From VBAS01 sp035318985 (GTDB lineage Bacteria > Bacteroidota > Bacteroidia > Chitinophagales > Chitinophagaceae): a DNA stretch of 64,000 nt. A model generated the notes under the pieces. It saw only the letters and a list, made by a program, of their open reading frames with translations. It searched no databases and was not told the DNA's origin. Positions 16,192 through 25,350 of this stretch are shown piece after piece; position 1 is the first letter of the stretch; the number at the start of each line of letters is the position of its first letter. A program made the translations under genes and the position numbers. The stretch spans positions 1 through 64,000 of the forward strand of contig DATHDP010000041.1 in NCBI GenBank assembly GCA_035318985.1, given 5' to 3'.

Positions 16192-17283
16192 GTGAAAAAA
16201 CTTGTTTTTACTGTAACAAATGATCTTAGCTATGATCAGCGAATGCAACGCATTTGCGGCACACTTGCAGATGCGGGTTATGATGTATTATTGGTCGGCA
16301 GAAAATTAGGAACTTCTCTCCCACTTTCAAAGAAAAATTACCGTCAGCAAAGACTTAGATGCTGGTTTAATAAAGGAAAGCTTTTCTATAGTGAATTTAA
16401 TATCCGGCTTTTTTTCTTTCTCCTTTTTAAAAAGATGGATTGTATTTGCGCAATCGACCTGGACACTATTATTCCCTGCTATTATATTTCTAAATTGAAA
16501 GGAGTAAAAAGAGTGTATGATGCCCATGAATATTTTTCACAATTGAATGAAGTAGTGAGTCGTCCATCTATTTATCGGTTCTGGTACAGAATTGAAAAAA
16601 AGATGATCCCGAAATTCAAAAATGGATACACTGTTTGTGATAGCCTTGCAGAAGAGTTCAGGAAGAATTACAATGCTAATTATAAAGTGATCCGCAATCT
16701 GCCGCTGCTTGTTGGATCAAATGAGCAAATACGATCAGAAGAAATTATACTTTATCAGGGCGCAGTGAATAAGGGCCGTGGACTTGATAGGCTGACTTTG
16801 TCAATGAAAAATGTGAATGCAAAACTTTGGGTTTGTGGTAATGGAAATTTTATGGAAGAAATGAGATCAGTTGTTCAGGAAAATGATCTGTCAGGGAAAG
16901 TGATCTTTTTTGGAATGCTTCCGCCAGAGGAATTAAAAAAGAGAACTGCACAAGCTTATGTTGCTGTGAATCCATTTGAAAGAACAGGATTGAATCAGTA
17001 CTTATCGCTTTCCAATAAATTCTTTGATTACATTCATGCCGGTATTCCGCAGGTAACAATGAATTACCCCGAGTACAAAAAAATAAACGATCAATTTAAA
17101 ATCGCTGAGTTAATTGATGATCTTGATCCGGAAACAATCGCTAAGGCAATAAACAGGCTGGTTACTAATAAAGAACTTTATTTACAGCTTAAGCAAAACT
17201 GTTTAGCGGCAAGGCAAGAATTGAATTGGCAGAAGGAAAAAAATAAGTTGCTGAATTTCTACGAGGAATTGTTCAATGAATAA
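16192..17283 (+). CDS. Glycosyltransferase (GT-B, family 4-like)
   Basis: About 363 residues. The likely start is GTG at 16192, with TTG at 16183 an in-frame alternative and no ATG nearby. The N-terminal half has the acceptor-domain opening FTVTNDLSYDQRMQRICGTLADAGYDV and YDAHEYFS. The C-terminal donor domain has LYQGAVNKGRGLDRL, VIFFGMLPPEEL and the NKFFDYIHAGIP helix where GT4 enzymes bind nucleotide-sugar. It probably adds a sugar to a surface polysaccharide or lipid. The next gene overlaps by 8 bases and is another glycosyltransferase, so the two form an operon. Donor and acceptor are unknown. Confidence 0.85.
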   Translation: MKKLVFTVTNDLSYDQRMQRICGTLADAGYDVLLVGRKLGTSLPLSKKNYRQQRLRCWFNKGKLFYSEFNIRLFFFLLFKKMDCICAIDLDTIIPCYYISKLKGVKRVYDAHEYFSQLNEVVSRPSIYRFWYRIEKKMIPKFKNGYTVCDSLAEEFRKNYNANYKVIRNLPLLVGSNEQIRSEEIILYQGAVNKGRGLDRLTLSMKNVNAKLWVCGNGNFMEEMRSVVQENDLSGKVIFFGMLPPEELKKRTAQAYVAVNPFERTGLNQYLSLSNKFFDYIHAGIPQVTMNYPEYKKINDQFKIAELIDDLDPETIAKAINRLVTNKELYLQLKQNCLAARQELNWQKEKNKLLNFYEELFNE

Positions 17284-18403
17284 CGATAAGACGCTTCATA
17301 TTATTTGTCACGATGTGCCCTGGCCAGCCGACTATGGCGGCGTAGTAGATCTTTTTTGCAAGATAAAAGCGTTGCATGAAGAAGGGGTTAAGATCAAACT
17401 TCATTGTTTTGAATATGGAAGAGGTCAGCAAGATGAATTAAATAAATATTGCGAAGAAGTAAATTATTATAAAAGATTATCGAATTGGAAAAGCATATCT
17501 CTCACCAAGCCTTTTATAGTAAAATCGAGAGAAAATCCATTATTACTAGAAAACCTTCTTAAGGATGATCATCCTATTTTAATGGAAGGAATTCATTGCA
17601 CGGCTTTTTTAAGACCATTGCTTCTTACTGAAAGGGAAATTTTTTTGCGACTGCATAACGTTGAATTCTTTTATTACAGTCAATTATTTCAAAGTGAAAA
17701 GGATCTTTTTAAAAAGATATACTTTTTGAATGAAAGCATGTTCCTGCGACAATACGAAAGAAAACTGCCTGAAGAAGTACCTGTGATCGCTGTATCTAAT
17801 AATGATGCAATTTTTTACAGGGATGAGCTGGATAAAAGACTAACAACATACTTGCCTGTATTTATTCCATATACGCAAGTAAATAGCCTTGAAGGGATTG
17901 GCTCGTATTGTCTTTATCATGGCAATTTATCCGTAGCGGAAAATGAAAAGGCTGCGTTATGGCTTCTAGAAAAAGTTTTTTCATTGACAAAGATTCCATT
18001 TATTATCGCGGGAAAAGATCCAACAAATAGATTAATTAAAAAGGCTGGAAAAAATAAGAATGTGTCTATTGTTAGCAATCCTTCTGATGCCAAACTGGAC
18101 GATCTGATCGCCAATGCACAAATTCATGTATTGCCATCTTTTAATAAGACGGGTATTAAACTAAAATTGATCAATGCACTTTACAATGGTCGCCATTGCG
18201 TAGTGAATGATGAAGCTGTTGAAGGTTCAGGATTAGAAGATGCCTGTCATATTGGTACAACAAGCCATGCCATTGCATCAATTATAACTCAGCTATATCA
18301 TCACCCGTTTGGTGAAGAAGAGATCAATCTAAGAAGTAGATTATTGGGAAAAACTTTTAATAATAAAACAAATGCACAACAGCTTATTCGATTGATATGG
18401 TAG
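17276..18403 (+). CDS. Glycosyltransferase-like protein (GT-B fold)
   Basis: A 375-residue protein whose ATG overlaps the preceding glycosyltransferase stop by 8 bases. The N-terminus (CHDVPWPADYGGVVDLFCKIKAL) has the glycine-rich acceptor-side loop typical of GT4 enzymes. The C-terminal part (YHGNLSVAENEKAALWLLEKVF, IIAGKDPTNRL, VLPSFNKTGIKLKLINALYNGR) resembles the nucleotide-sugar domain. Sequence divergence is high and the classic E-x7-E is not obvious, so activity is inferred. The 3' end overlaps the convergent ftsE-like gene by 20 bases. Confidence 0.75.
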   Translation: MNNDKTLHIICHDVPWPADYGGVVDLFCKIKALHEEGVKIKLHCFEYGRGQQDELNKYCEEVNYYKRLSNWKSISLTKPFIVKSRENPLLLENLLKDDHPILMEGIHCTAFLRPLLLTEREIFLRLHNVEFFYYSQLFQSEKDLFKKIYFLNESMFLRQYERKLPEEVPVIAVSNNDAIFYRDELDKRLTTYLPVFIPYTQVNSLEGIGSYCLYHGNLSVAENEKAALWLLEKVFSLTKIPFIIAGKDPTNRLIKKAGKNKNVSIVSNPSDAKLDDLIANAQIHVLPSFNKTGIKLKLINALYNGRHCVVNDEAVEGSGLEDACHIGTTSHAIASIITQLYHHPFGEEEINLRSRLLGKTFNNKTNAQQLIRLIW

Positions 18404-19073
18404 CGTTGTCGATCATTCTTCCTCTTTCAGTTCTTATCATACGTGCAGGAAATTTTTGTACTACGATATAATCATGTGTTGCCATTACTACAGTTGTACC
18501 AAAATCTTTTGCGATATGAAATAAAAGACTCATGATCTCGTCAGATGTTTCAGGATCAAGATTCCCTGTTGGCTCATCTGCTAATATAAGTTTCGGAGAA
18601 TTAAGTAAGGCCCTTGCCACATCCACTCTTTGTTGTTCGCCGCCGCTCAGCTCAAACGGCATTTTAAAACCTTTGGCTCTTAAACCAACTTTGTCTAATA
18701 CATCAGATATTTTTTCATCCATCAACTTTTTATCTGTCCAGCCAGTGGCGGTGAGAACAAAACGCAGGTTCTCATTTACATTTCTATCTGTCAATAATTG
18801 AAAATCCTGGAATACAACGCCAAGAGTGCGGCGCAGATAAGGAACTTTTTTCCAGTCCAGCTTTTTCAGATCAAAACCATTCACAGTGCCTTCGCCTTCA
18901 GTCAATGGCAATTCGCCATACATTGTTTTCAATAAACTGGACTTACCGGTACCGGTTTTGCCTACTAGATAAACAAACTCGCCTTTTCTTACCGTTAAAT
19001 TTACATCTTGTAAGATCGGACTTCCACTCTGGTAAATATTTACATGCCTTAGGTCAATAATATTATCAGCCAT
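18384..19073 (-). CDS. ftsE: FtsE-like ABC transporter ATP-binding protein
   Basis: A 229-residue cytoplasmic ATPase. Walker A GKTGTGKS is at residues 38-45, the Q-loop in VFQDFQLL, the signature LSGGEQQR near 142, and Walker B LILADEPTG near 162, with a switch His in MATHDY. FtsE with FtsX forms a divisome complex that activates cell-wall hydrolases; sequence style and length fit FtsE better than LolD. ftsX is not adjacent, which is common in Bacteroidota. The terminal residues overlap the convergent glycosyltransferase gene. Confidence 0.85.
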   Translation of the reverse strand: MADNIIDLRHVNIYQSGSPILQDVNLTVRKGEFVYLVGKTGTGKSSLLKTMYGELPLTEGEGTVNGFDLKKLDWKKVPYLRRTLGVVFQDFQLLTDRNVNENLRFVLTATGWTDKKLMDEKISDVLDKVGLRAKGFKMPFELSGGEQQRVDVARALLNSPKLILADEPTGNLDPETSDEIMSLLFHIAKDFGTTVVMATHDYIVVQKFPARMIRTERGRMIDNATISIE

Positions 19074-19123
19074 CTAAACGAATTTGTTGCAAAATAAAGC
19101 AAACTAAGACAATTTTTAAGTAT

Positions 19124-19131
19124 TAGTTTTG
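19124..19131 (+). promoter_or_regulatory. Predicted -7 promoter element
   Basis: TAGTTTTG matches TAnnTTTG and lies 18 bases before the ATG of the TonB-domain gene. No convincing -33 element was seen. Confidence 0.4.
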
Positions 19132-19149
19132 TAGGCAATTTTAAATCGT

Positions 19150-19857
19150 ATGGTTAAATTATTGATAGGAACATTATTGATTTTGGCTGCGAATATATCT
19201 TTTGCCCGTAGCAATTTGCCAGGAAAAAGTTTCCCCTACATTTTAGATACTGTGCCTGTTAAATTGGATGCAAGAACTAATGCAATTGATTCAAGTGTAT
19301 TGATTGTTCTTGACGATAAAGTTTTAGGTATAATTAGTGAAGTAAAAGATTTTATCAACATTCTTAACCCTGACATTATCAAGAGCATAAATATTCTTAA
19401 ACATACGGATGCTTTTACAAAATATGGCGATAAAGGAAAAAATGGAGCGATCGAAATATATACTATGAAAGCCGTAAAATCGCAGGTAACGGATTTATCC
19501 CTTGAAGAAATTAAGGAAGATGACAACAAGGTTTTTGAAAAGGTGGAAGTTGAAGCAAGTTTTAAAGGCGGTGAAAGAGCGTGGCGTAAATATCTTGAAC
19601 AAAATCTTAAATCGAACGTGCCTGTTTTAAATGGATGTAAACCGGGAGAATATATTGTAGTTATTCAATTTATTGTTGACAAAGCTGGCAGTATATCAGA
19701 TGTAAGAGCTTTAACTAATCACGGATTTGGCATGGAAGAAGAAGCAATGCGATTGATCAAGAAAGGGCCGGACTGGGTGCCAGCCATTCAAAATGGTCGC
19801 CAGGTAAAAGCGTATAGAAAACAGCAAATCACATTTGATATTACCAAAGAATACTAG
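19150..19857 (+). CDS. Exported protein with TonB C-terminal-like domain
   Basis: A 235-residue protein with a signal peptide (LLIGTLLILAANISFA). Residues ~45-105 (IKSINILKHTDAFTKYGDKGKNGAIEIYT) resemble the plug-domain fragment of TonB receptors, in which a TonB-like protein carries a receptor-type segment. Residues ~140-235 (FKGGERAWRKYLEQNL ... VIQFIVDKAGSISDVRAL ... GPDWVPAIQNGRQVKAY) match the TonB C-terminal domain. It lacks the long proline-rich spacer and a clear inner-membrane anchor of classical TonB. It may therefore be a periplasmic adaptor rather than an energy transducer; this is inferred. Confidence 0.8.
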   Translation: MVKLLIGTLLILAANISFARSNLPGKSFPYILDTVPVKLDARTNAIDSSVLIVLDDKVLGIISEVKDFINILNPDIIKSINILKHTDAFTKYGDKGKNGAIEIYTMKAVKSQVTDLSLEEIKEDDNKVFEKVEVEASFKGGERAWRKYLEQNLKSNVPVLNGCKPGEYIVVIQFIVDKAGSISDVRALTNHGFGMEEEAMRLIKKGPDWVPAIQNGRQVKAYRKQQITFDITKEY

Positions 19858-19917
19858 AAAAACACCTTTTACATTTTTAATTGCAGTGAGTAAACTGGCT
19901 CTTTTTTGATATGCATC

Positions 19918-21099
19918 CTAATATTCTATTTGAGCAGTTGGTGTTTTAATCAGTAATTCTTTTTTTCCAGTTCCTTCTACCCTGCCAATAACCTGTGCAT
20001 CCACACCAAACTTTTTTGCAATGTCGATGATCGTTGCAGCATCTTTTTCATTGGTATAGATCTCTAACCTTGTTCCCATATTAAAAACCTGGTACATTTC
20101 TCTATCATCAGACTTGCTTGCTTGCTGGATCAATTTAAAAATAACTGGCGGTTCAAATAAATTATCTTTTATGATCCTGACATTATCAGGAATATATTTC
20201 AAACATTTGGTCTGCCCTCCCCCACTGCAATGGATCAGGCCATTTATCTTTTCAAAATGATCTTCTAATAATTCTTTTAGTATGGGTGCAAAAGTTCTTG
20301 TTGGACTTAATAACAATTCTCCAACTGTAGCTGATAATTGGTCATTACGGTAAGAATATTGAACATTTTCTCTTAACCTGTGAGGGCCAATATAGACAAC
20401 AGAATCATCCAGCGAATTATCAAATGACTCACGATAATTTTCTGCATAATTTTTTTGAAGCATATCATGTCTTGCACTGGTGAGTCCATTGCTTGCTATT
20501 CCACTATTGTATGCGTCTTCATAATCAGCTTTTCCAAAACCAGCCAAACCAACTATAACATTTCCAGCTTTTATTTTTTCGTTTGTGATCAATTTTGATT
20601 TTGGCCATCTGGAGGTCATAGTACCATTTACAGCAATTGTTCTTACCACATCACCAACATCAGCAGTCTCACCACCCATATAAGTTATATTGACACCAAA
20701 ACTTTTCATCTTATCAAAAAACTCTTGTGTACCGGTTATGATCGCTTCAAGCACTTGAGCAGGTATTGCATTTTTATTTCTGTCAATCGTAGAAGAAAAA
20801 AGTAAATTATCATAAATGCCTACACAAAGAAGATCATCAAGATTCATTACGATCGCATCTTGTGCGATCCCTTTCCAAACTGAAATATCACCAGTTTCTT
20901 TCCAATATAAGTAAGCAAGTATCGATTTTGTACCGGCGCCATCAGCATGCATAACGTTTACCCATTGATCATCGCCACAAAGGACATCCGGATAAATTTT
21001 GCAAAATGCTTTTGGATAAAGGCCTTTATCAAGACTTTTGGTGGCAGCATGAACTTCTTCCTTTTGTGCAGAAACGCCCCTTTTTGAATATAGACTCAT
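19918..21099 (-). CDS. purM: Phosphoribosylformylglycinamidine cyclo-ligase (AIR synthase), long form
   Basis: About 393 residues starting at ATG 21099 (MSLYSKRGVSAQ); the longer frame begins at a non-conserved TTG. PurM closes the imidazole ring of purines, using ATP to convert FGAM to AIR. Motifs are the N-terminal YSKRGVSAQKEEVHAA, DGAGTKSILAYLY, AQDAIVMNLDDLLCVG, the GGETADVGDVV phosphate-binding loop and LIHCSGGGQTK. The length and GLTSARH block fit the longer Bacteroidota type rather than the ~345-residue enterobacterial form. It is divergently arranged with ribF across ~75 bases. Confidence 0.93.
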   Translation of the reverse strand: MSLYSKRGVSAQKEEVHAATKSLDKGLYPKAFCKIYPDVLCGDDQWVNVMHADGAGTKSILAYLYWKETGDISVWKGIAQDAIVMNLDDLLCVGIYDNLLFSSTIDRNKNAIPAQVLEAIITGTQEFFDKMKSFGVNITYMGGETADVGDVVRTIAVNGTMTSRWPKSKLITNEKIKAGNVIVGLAGFGKADYEDAYNSGIASNGLTSARHDMLQKNYAENYRESFDNSLDDSVVYIGPHRLRENVQYSYRNDQLSATVGELLLSPTRTFAPILKELLEDHFEKINGLIHCSGGGQTKCLKYIPDNVRIIKDNLFEPPVIFKLIQQASKSDDREMYQVFNMGTRLEIYTNEKDAATIIDIAKKFGVDAQVIGRVEGTGKKELLIKTPTAQIEY

Positions 21100-21173
21100 G
21101 AATTGTATTGTGCCGCAAAAATACTTGAACAAAGAGTATTGCTAATTGAACATTGAACATTTATTTTGCATCT

Positions 21174-22154
21174 ATGCAGGTACACAGGGATGTTGATAAT
21201 TTACCGATTTTTCGTAATGCAGTAGTCACGATTGGAACTTTTGATGGGGTTCATGTCGGTCACCGCCAGATCATAAATAAGTTAAAGGTCGAAGCCATAA
21301 AAGTAAATGGTGAATCAGTTATTATTACTTTTCATCCACATCCTCGCAAAGTTATTTCTTCCGCAATACTTGGCGTACGATTGATAAATACTTTGGAAGA
21401 AAAAATTGAAGTATTAGCTGGGCTCGGCATAGATCACCTTGTTATTGTTCCTTTTACTGATGCTTTTGCCAACCAACCGGCTGAAGAATATATCCGGGAT
21501 TTTCTTTATGAAAAATTCCATCCTGATTCTGTTATTATTGGTTATGACCATCGTTTTGGACGGGAACGATTAGGTGATTATAAGCTGCTGGAAAAAATGG
21601 CACCGCAATTTGGGTTTAAAATAAAAGAAATTTCCAAGCATATTTTGGAGGAAATCGCTATTAGCTCCACCAATATTCGTGAAGCTGTTCTTCATAATGA
21701 TATTGCAATGGCGAATAAACTTCTTGGCTATACATTTTTTTTCGAAGGGGAAGTTGTTCATGGAAATAAATTAGGAAGACAATTAGGATACCCGACCGCA
21801 AATTTAAAAGTTCATGATCACGAAAAGATAATACCCGGAGATGGAATTTATGCAGTATATGTGAGCATTAAAAGAGGACTACAAATTGAAGAGGCGACAA
21901 TGGATGAGGTCAATTCCTTTCCTTTTGAAGATCTGCAATACAAAGGAATGATGAGCATAGGTTTTCGTCCGACTGTCGATGGGAAACATAGAGTGATAGA
22001 AGTAAATGTTTTTGATTTCAATATTGACATCTATGGAAAAACAATGCGGGTTTATGTAAAAAAGTTCTTAAGAGCAGAAGTAAAATTTAACACGTTGGAA
22101 GAACTGGTAAAACAAATTGACCAGGATAAAGTTGATAGCCTGCAAGCATTATAA
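21174..22154 (+). CDS. ribF: Bifunctional riboflavin kinase / FAD synthetase
   Basis: About 326 residues from ATG 21174 (the upstream TTG adds only seven codons). RibF phosphorylates riboflavin to FMN and adenylates it to FAD in the cytoplasm. The N-terminal nucleotidyltransferase domain has VVTIGTFDGVHVGHRQI, ITFHPHPRKV, VIIGYDHRFGRER and the ISSTNIREAV motif. The C-terminal kinase domain has GNKLGRQLGYPTANL, PGDGIYAVYV, MSIGFRPTVDG and the E-V-N-V-F-D-F block. Both domains are complete. A weak bidirectional hairpin follows. Confidence 0.96.
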   Translation: MQVHRDVDNLPIFRNAVVTIGTFDGVHVGHRQIINKLKVEAIKVNGESVIITFHPHPRKVISSAILGVRLINTLEEKIEVLAGLGIDHLVIVPFTDAFANQPAEEYIRDFLYEKFHPDSVIIGYDHRFGRERLGDYKLLEKMAPQFGFKIKEISKHILEEIAISSTNIREAVLHNDIAMANKLLGYTFFFEGEVVHGNKLGRQLGYPTANLKVHDHEKIIPGDGIYAVYVSIKRGLQIEEATMDEVNSFPFEDLQYKGMMSIGFRPTVDGKHRVIEVNVFDFNIDIYGKTMRVYVKKFLRAEVKFNTLEELVKQIDQDKVDSLQAL

Positions 22155-22176
22155 AAGCCTCCTCCTCGGAGGTCTT
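22155..22176. terminator. Short bidirectional hairpin between ribF and lipoprotein gene
   Basis: AAGCCTCC pairs with GGAGGTCTT with one bulge, lying directly between the convergent stop codons. The T-run is weak. Confidence 0.55.
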
Positions 22177-22179
22177 CAT

Positions 22180-22980
22180 TTAAAATTGAATGTCATATTC
22201 AAAATAAGAACCATCTTCAAAGAAATCATCAAGTGTTCCTTCCATTGTAATTTTCTTTTTGTCGTCTGAAAGTTTCAATCCTTTGCCTTCCGCTTTTTTT
22301 GCAGGCTTAGGAAGGTTAATAATAGTTTTCATATTTATGGCCATTCCTAATTGGGCCATTTCCTGTAAAGACTTCAAGGATTTATCATCTTCAACATTTG
22401 CATATTTCTCCTTATTAAGCTTGCGGGTAAACTTTCCTTTTTCATAAACCGACGTATAATATTCATCAATGCTTGCGCCCATATTCTCTTTATTTTCATC
22501 TCCCTCTTCATTGCCAAGCAATGCTTCATTTTTGCCACCTTCCTCACCCATGATCTTTTGCATAATATCATCAATGATATCTTGTTTTGCTTTCTTTAAA
22601 ATATTTTGAATGCCGGCGATCTCGGAAGTTTTTGAAAAAGGAAATGTGAATGTGAAGTTCATTTTATCGTCAGTTGCATTTACCAGTATTTTTAAGGCGC
22701 CTGTTGCGGCTATATTTTTTTCAGCTGCATTTAAATTTTTCAGGCTATCCTTAACGTCTTTTAAATAAATAACAGTATCCATTTTCAATTTGTCAAAATC
22801 TTTCATTTCATCCTTGCCGCTGCCCATGGTTTTTGCCAGGCCCAATATTTTTCCCATATCAAGGCTATTGACAAATGAGCCACTTCCATTTTCATTAATT
22901 GTAACTTCTTCAAGGGTATCAAAACATCCGGAAAAAATTATTAGTACAACAAGCCCGGCGATCCAACTAATTTTTTTCAT
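22180..22980 (-). CDS. Putative lipoprotein, unknown function
   Basis: A 266-residue protein with a lipoprotein signal (MKKISWIAGLVVLIIFSGC, lipobox FSGC). After the Cys comes EEVTINENGSGSFVNSLDMGKILGLAK, a beta-type opening, then an acidic, Lys-rich and helical middle (residues ~130-190, with EEGGKNEALLGNEEGDENKENMG) and a C-terminal beta-rich end (KLSDDKKKITMEGTLDDFFEDGSYFEY). I do not recognise a named family. The architecture suggests a periplasm-facing lipoprotein whose folded domain is split by a charged linker. It is 68 bases downstream of holA on the same strand. Confidence 0.75.
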   Translation of the reverse strand: MKKISWIAGLVVLIIFSGCFDTLEEVTINENGSGSFVNSLDMGKILGLAKTMGSGKDEMKDFDKLKMDTVIYLKDVKDSLKNLNAAEKNIAATGALKILVNATDDKMNFTFTFPFSKTSEIAGIQNILKKAKQDIIDDIMQKIMGEEGGKNEALLGNEEGDENKENMGASIDEYYTSVYEKGKFTRKLNKEKYANVEDDKSLKSLQEMAQLGMAINMKTIINLPKPAKKAEGKGLKLSDDKKKITMEGTLDDFFEDGSYFEYDIQF

Positions 22981-23048
22981 AAATAAAATTTTGCTTACTG
23001 AAGTTTAAACATTACAAAGAAACAGTTTTTTAACATGGATAAAGATGA

Positions 23049-24050
23049 TCAGGCTGCAATTATTTTAAATACCATCTCTTTTAAAAGTGATGCATCTTCG
23101 GTACCTATATCTGAAACACCTATCGATCTTAAATTATACTGATGTAATAATAAAATAGCTTTTTCTACTTGCGGAAAGCTGTAAACTTTTACAGCTTTTA
23201 AAAAATCTTTTACAAAAAATGGATTTACACCTATCGACGCTGCCACTGCTTTCTCATCCCGACTGTTCAATCCATGTATCATATATAGTTTACTGAAAAA
23301 TGAATAGAGCGATGGAAATATCAACTGAATTGGGGCCGCTTTAGGATTTGCTTCAAAATATTGGACAATACGAACACAGCCCGGCAGATCTTTATTGGCT
23401 AAAGCATTTTGAAATTCAAAAACATTAAACTCTTTACTTATGCCGATAAACTCTTCAATGTCGTCTTCACTGATAGTTTTCCTTTTACCAAGGTTCACCA
23501 ATATTTTCTCTATTTCATTTTCGATCCTGTTCAGATCGTTCCCAATATGATCGACCAACAGCATGAGTGCTTTCCTTGAAATTTCATATCCATGTTCATG
23601 TACGATCTCTTCGGTCCATTGCGGAAGCTGGTTTTCGTAAATTTTTTTGGTTGAAAGCAATACTCCCCGGTCTTTTAGCAGTTTTGCAAATTTTGTTCTG
23701 CCATCAATTTTCTTTTCTTTATATGAAACAACCAGGATTGTTGAGTTCAACGGGTTTTCTATATATGACTCAAGTTTTTCAATATCCCGCATTTGTTGTC
23801 CTTCTTTTAATAATACTACCTGTCGTTCGGAAAACATGGGATATCGACGGCATGCATTTATTACGTCGGGCCAGGCAGCATCCTTTCCGTAAAAGACCGT
23901 GAGGTTAAATCCAGTCTCTGCTTCGCTAAGAATGTTATTCTCAGCATAGTTCATAACCTTGTCAATAAAGTATTCTTCCTCCCCTTCCAACCAGTAAAAA
24001 GGCTTGAAAACTTTTTTTTTCCACTCGGCAATTATCTTTTCATGCGACAT
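23049..24050 (-). CDS. holA: DNA polymerase III subunit delta
   Basis: 333 residues, the usual length of the delta clamp-loader subunit that opens the sliding clamp. The N-terminal domain has FKPFYWLEGEEEYFIDKV, EAETGFNLTVFYGKDA and a YPMFSERQVVLLKEGQ block. Then come the Walker-like sensor region and the helical domain (LIEYIGNDLNRIENEIEKILVNL-like, residues ~165-190). The last domain (ISKEFNVFEFQNALANKD ... LIFPSLYSFFSKLYM) matches the C-terminal collar. It is sequence-divergent, as delta subunits are, but the gene order of motifs is clear. Confidence 0.9.
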   Translation of the reverse strand: MSHEKIIAEWKKKVFKPFYWLEGEEEYFIDKVMNYAENNILSEAETGFNLTVFYGKDAAWPDVINACRRYPMFSERQVVLLKEGQQMRDIEKLESYIENPLNSTILVVSYKEKKIDGRTKFAKLLKDRGVLLSTKKIYENQLPQWTEEIVHEHGYEISRKALMLLVDHIGNDLNRIENEIEKILVNLGKRKTISEDDIEEFIGISKEFNVFEFQNALANKDLPGCVRIVQYFEANPKAAPIQLIFPSLYSFFSKLYMIHGLNSRDEKAVAASIGVNPFFVKDFLKAVKVYSFPQVEKAILLLHQYNLRSIGVSDIGTEDASLLKEMVFKIIAA

Positions 24051-24242
24051 AAGGCGCTAAATTACAGGGTTTCATACAGCGAATCACGAATATTTGTTGA
24101 CATCGATCTTTAATTTTTTGTTGTTTTTTGGCATGGTTTTTCTTTAAAGAGGTTTGACACAAAATTGGTGATCCTGTTAATAAATAAGGCTACTTATTTT
24201 GAGCGATTCCAAGTATTTTGAAACTGTAAAATTCAAATAAAA

Positions 24243-25211
24243 ATGACAAACACAAATTATCCATCTGCTTCGCCTACAACAACACCGCAGAGAAGCAGCA
24301 ATTCAAAAAACATCGTTATCGGTTTACTTGCAGTGGCCCTGCTTGGTTCATGGGCTTATTTTCTAATGAAAATAAACAGGTCAGACAAAGAGATCCTTTC
24401 AAAAAGTGAAGAAGGAGTTCATTATATGAGTCAACGTGATTCATTAGAATCTCTTTACAAATTCACACTTGATAAGTATGATTCAGTTACTGTTGCTAAC
24501 AATGACCTTTCAGGTAAATTGACAACTAAGCAAACTGAGATCTCTAAATTAAAAGCTGAGATCAACGGCATTTTGAAAAAGAAAAATGCTACTTCATCTG
24601 AACTTGCAAGAGCAAAAACTTTGATCGACGAACTTAATTCACAGATTGAAACTCTCCAGGCTGAAAATGCAAGGTTGACAGGTGAAAACCAGACTTTAAC
24701 AGCTGAAAAAACTCAGCTTATCGTTGAAAAAGATACTTTAACAGCCAACCTAAATACAACGCAGGCTGAAAAGAAAGTATTAGAGCAAACAGTTGATGTT
24801 GGTTCTACTTTCAGTGCAAGCAACATCTCTATCATCCCAGTAAACGAAAAGAATGGTGGTAAAGAAAAAGAAACAACTACCGCTAAAAAGGTTGACAAAC
24901 TGGTTGTATCCTTTGATGTAGAGAACAGGATAGCAAAGAGTGGCCCGGCTGATATGTATATATTGGTAACTGCTCCTGACGGAAAAGTTATCGATGCTAC
25001 CGGCGGAACATTTACAACAAGAGAAGAAGGTGATAAAACATTCACTTCAAAGCTTACAGTTCCTTATGAGCAAGGCAAACGTCAGAATGTTCAACTTCCT
25101 TTGGTTCAGGATAAATTCCAAACTGGTGATTATAAGATTCAGGTTTATCATAACGGTTTCAAAATTGGCGAAGGCGTAAGAACCTTGAAAAAAGGTGGTT
25201 TGTTTAGCTAA
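24243..25211 (+). CDS. Membrane-anchored coiled-coil protein with C-terminal beta-domain (paralogue 1)
   Basis: A 322-residue protein. An N-terminal Ser/Thr/Pro-rich cytoplasmic tail of ~22 residues precedes one membrane helix (IVIGLLAVALLGSWAYFL). A long coiled coil follows at residues ~40-180, with heptad-like repeats such as LKAEINGILKKK, IDELNSQIETLQAENARLTGEN and LTAEKTQL. A beta-rich C-terminal domain (~205-320) has VVSFDVENR, YILVTAPDGKVIDA and KIQVYHNGFKIGEG. The neighbouring downstream gene is a clear paralogue with the same layout. No named family is recognised. It probably spans the inner membrane and exposes the coil and sandwich to the periplasm (inferred). Confidence 0.8.
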   Translation: MTNTNYPSASPTTTPQRSSNSKNIVIGLLAVALLGSWAYFLMKINRSDKEILSKSEEGVHYMSQRDSLESLYKFTLDKYDSVTVANNDLSGKLTTKQTEISKLKAEINGILKKKNATSSELARAKTLIDELNSQIETLQAENARLTGENQTLTAEKTQLIVEKDTLTANLNTTQAEKKVLEQTVDVGSTFSASNISIIPVNEKNGGKEKETTTAKKVDKLVVSFDVENRIAKSGPADMYILVTAPDGKVIDATGGTFTTREEGDKTFTSKLTVPYEQGKRQNVQLPLVQDKFQTGDYKIQVYHNGFKIGEGVRTLKKGGLFS

Positions 25212-25242
25212 TCTATATAAAGATGTTCGATCCAATATTCAC

Positions 25243-25264
25243 TGTCCCCCGGCTAACCGGGGGA
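25243..25264 (+). terminator. Hairpin between the two paralogous coiled-coil genes
   Basis: A 9-bp stem GTCCCCCGG/CCGGGGGAC with loop CTAA is followed by a moderately T-rich stretch. It would separate transcription of the two paralogues. Confidence 0.7.
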
Positions 25265-25350
25265 CTTTCATTTTCACTGTCACCCGGCATTTTTCCACAT
25301 TGTCTTATTGACTGATTGTCGTTTTCAATAATTAATTAGCTTGACATAGA

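Noticed and set aside
18384..19073. Orphan ftsE as an anomaly because ftsX is absent
   Set aside because: Separation of ftsE and ftsX is ordinary in Bacteroidota.
23567..23902. Open frames of 81-111 codons antisense to holA
   Set aside because: The minus-strand delta subunit is full length; the frames lack any domain and overlap each other.
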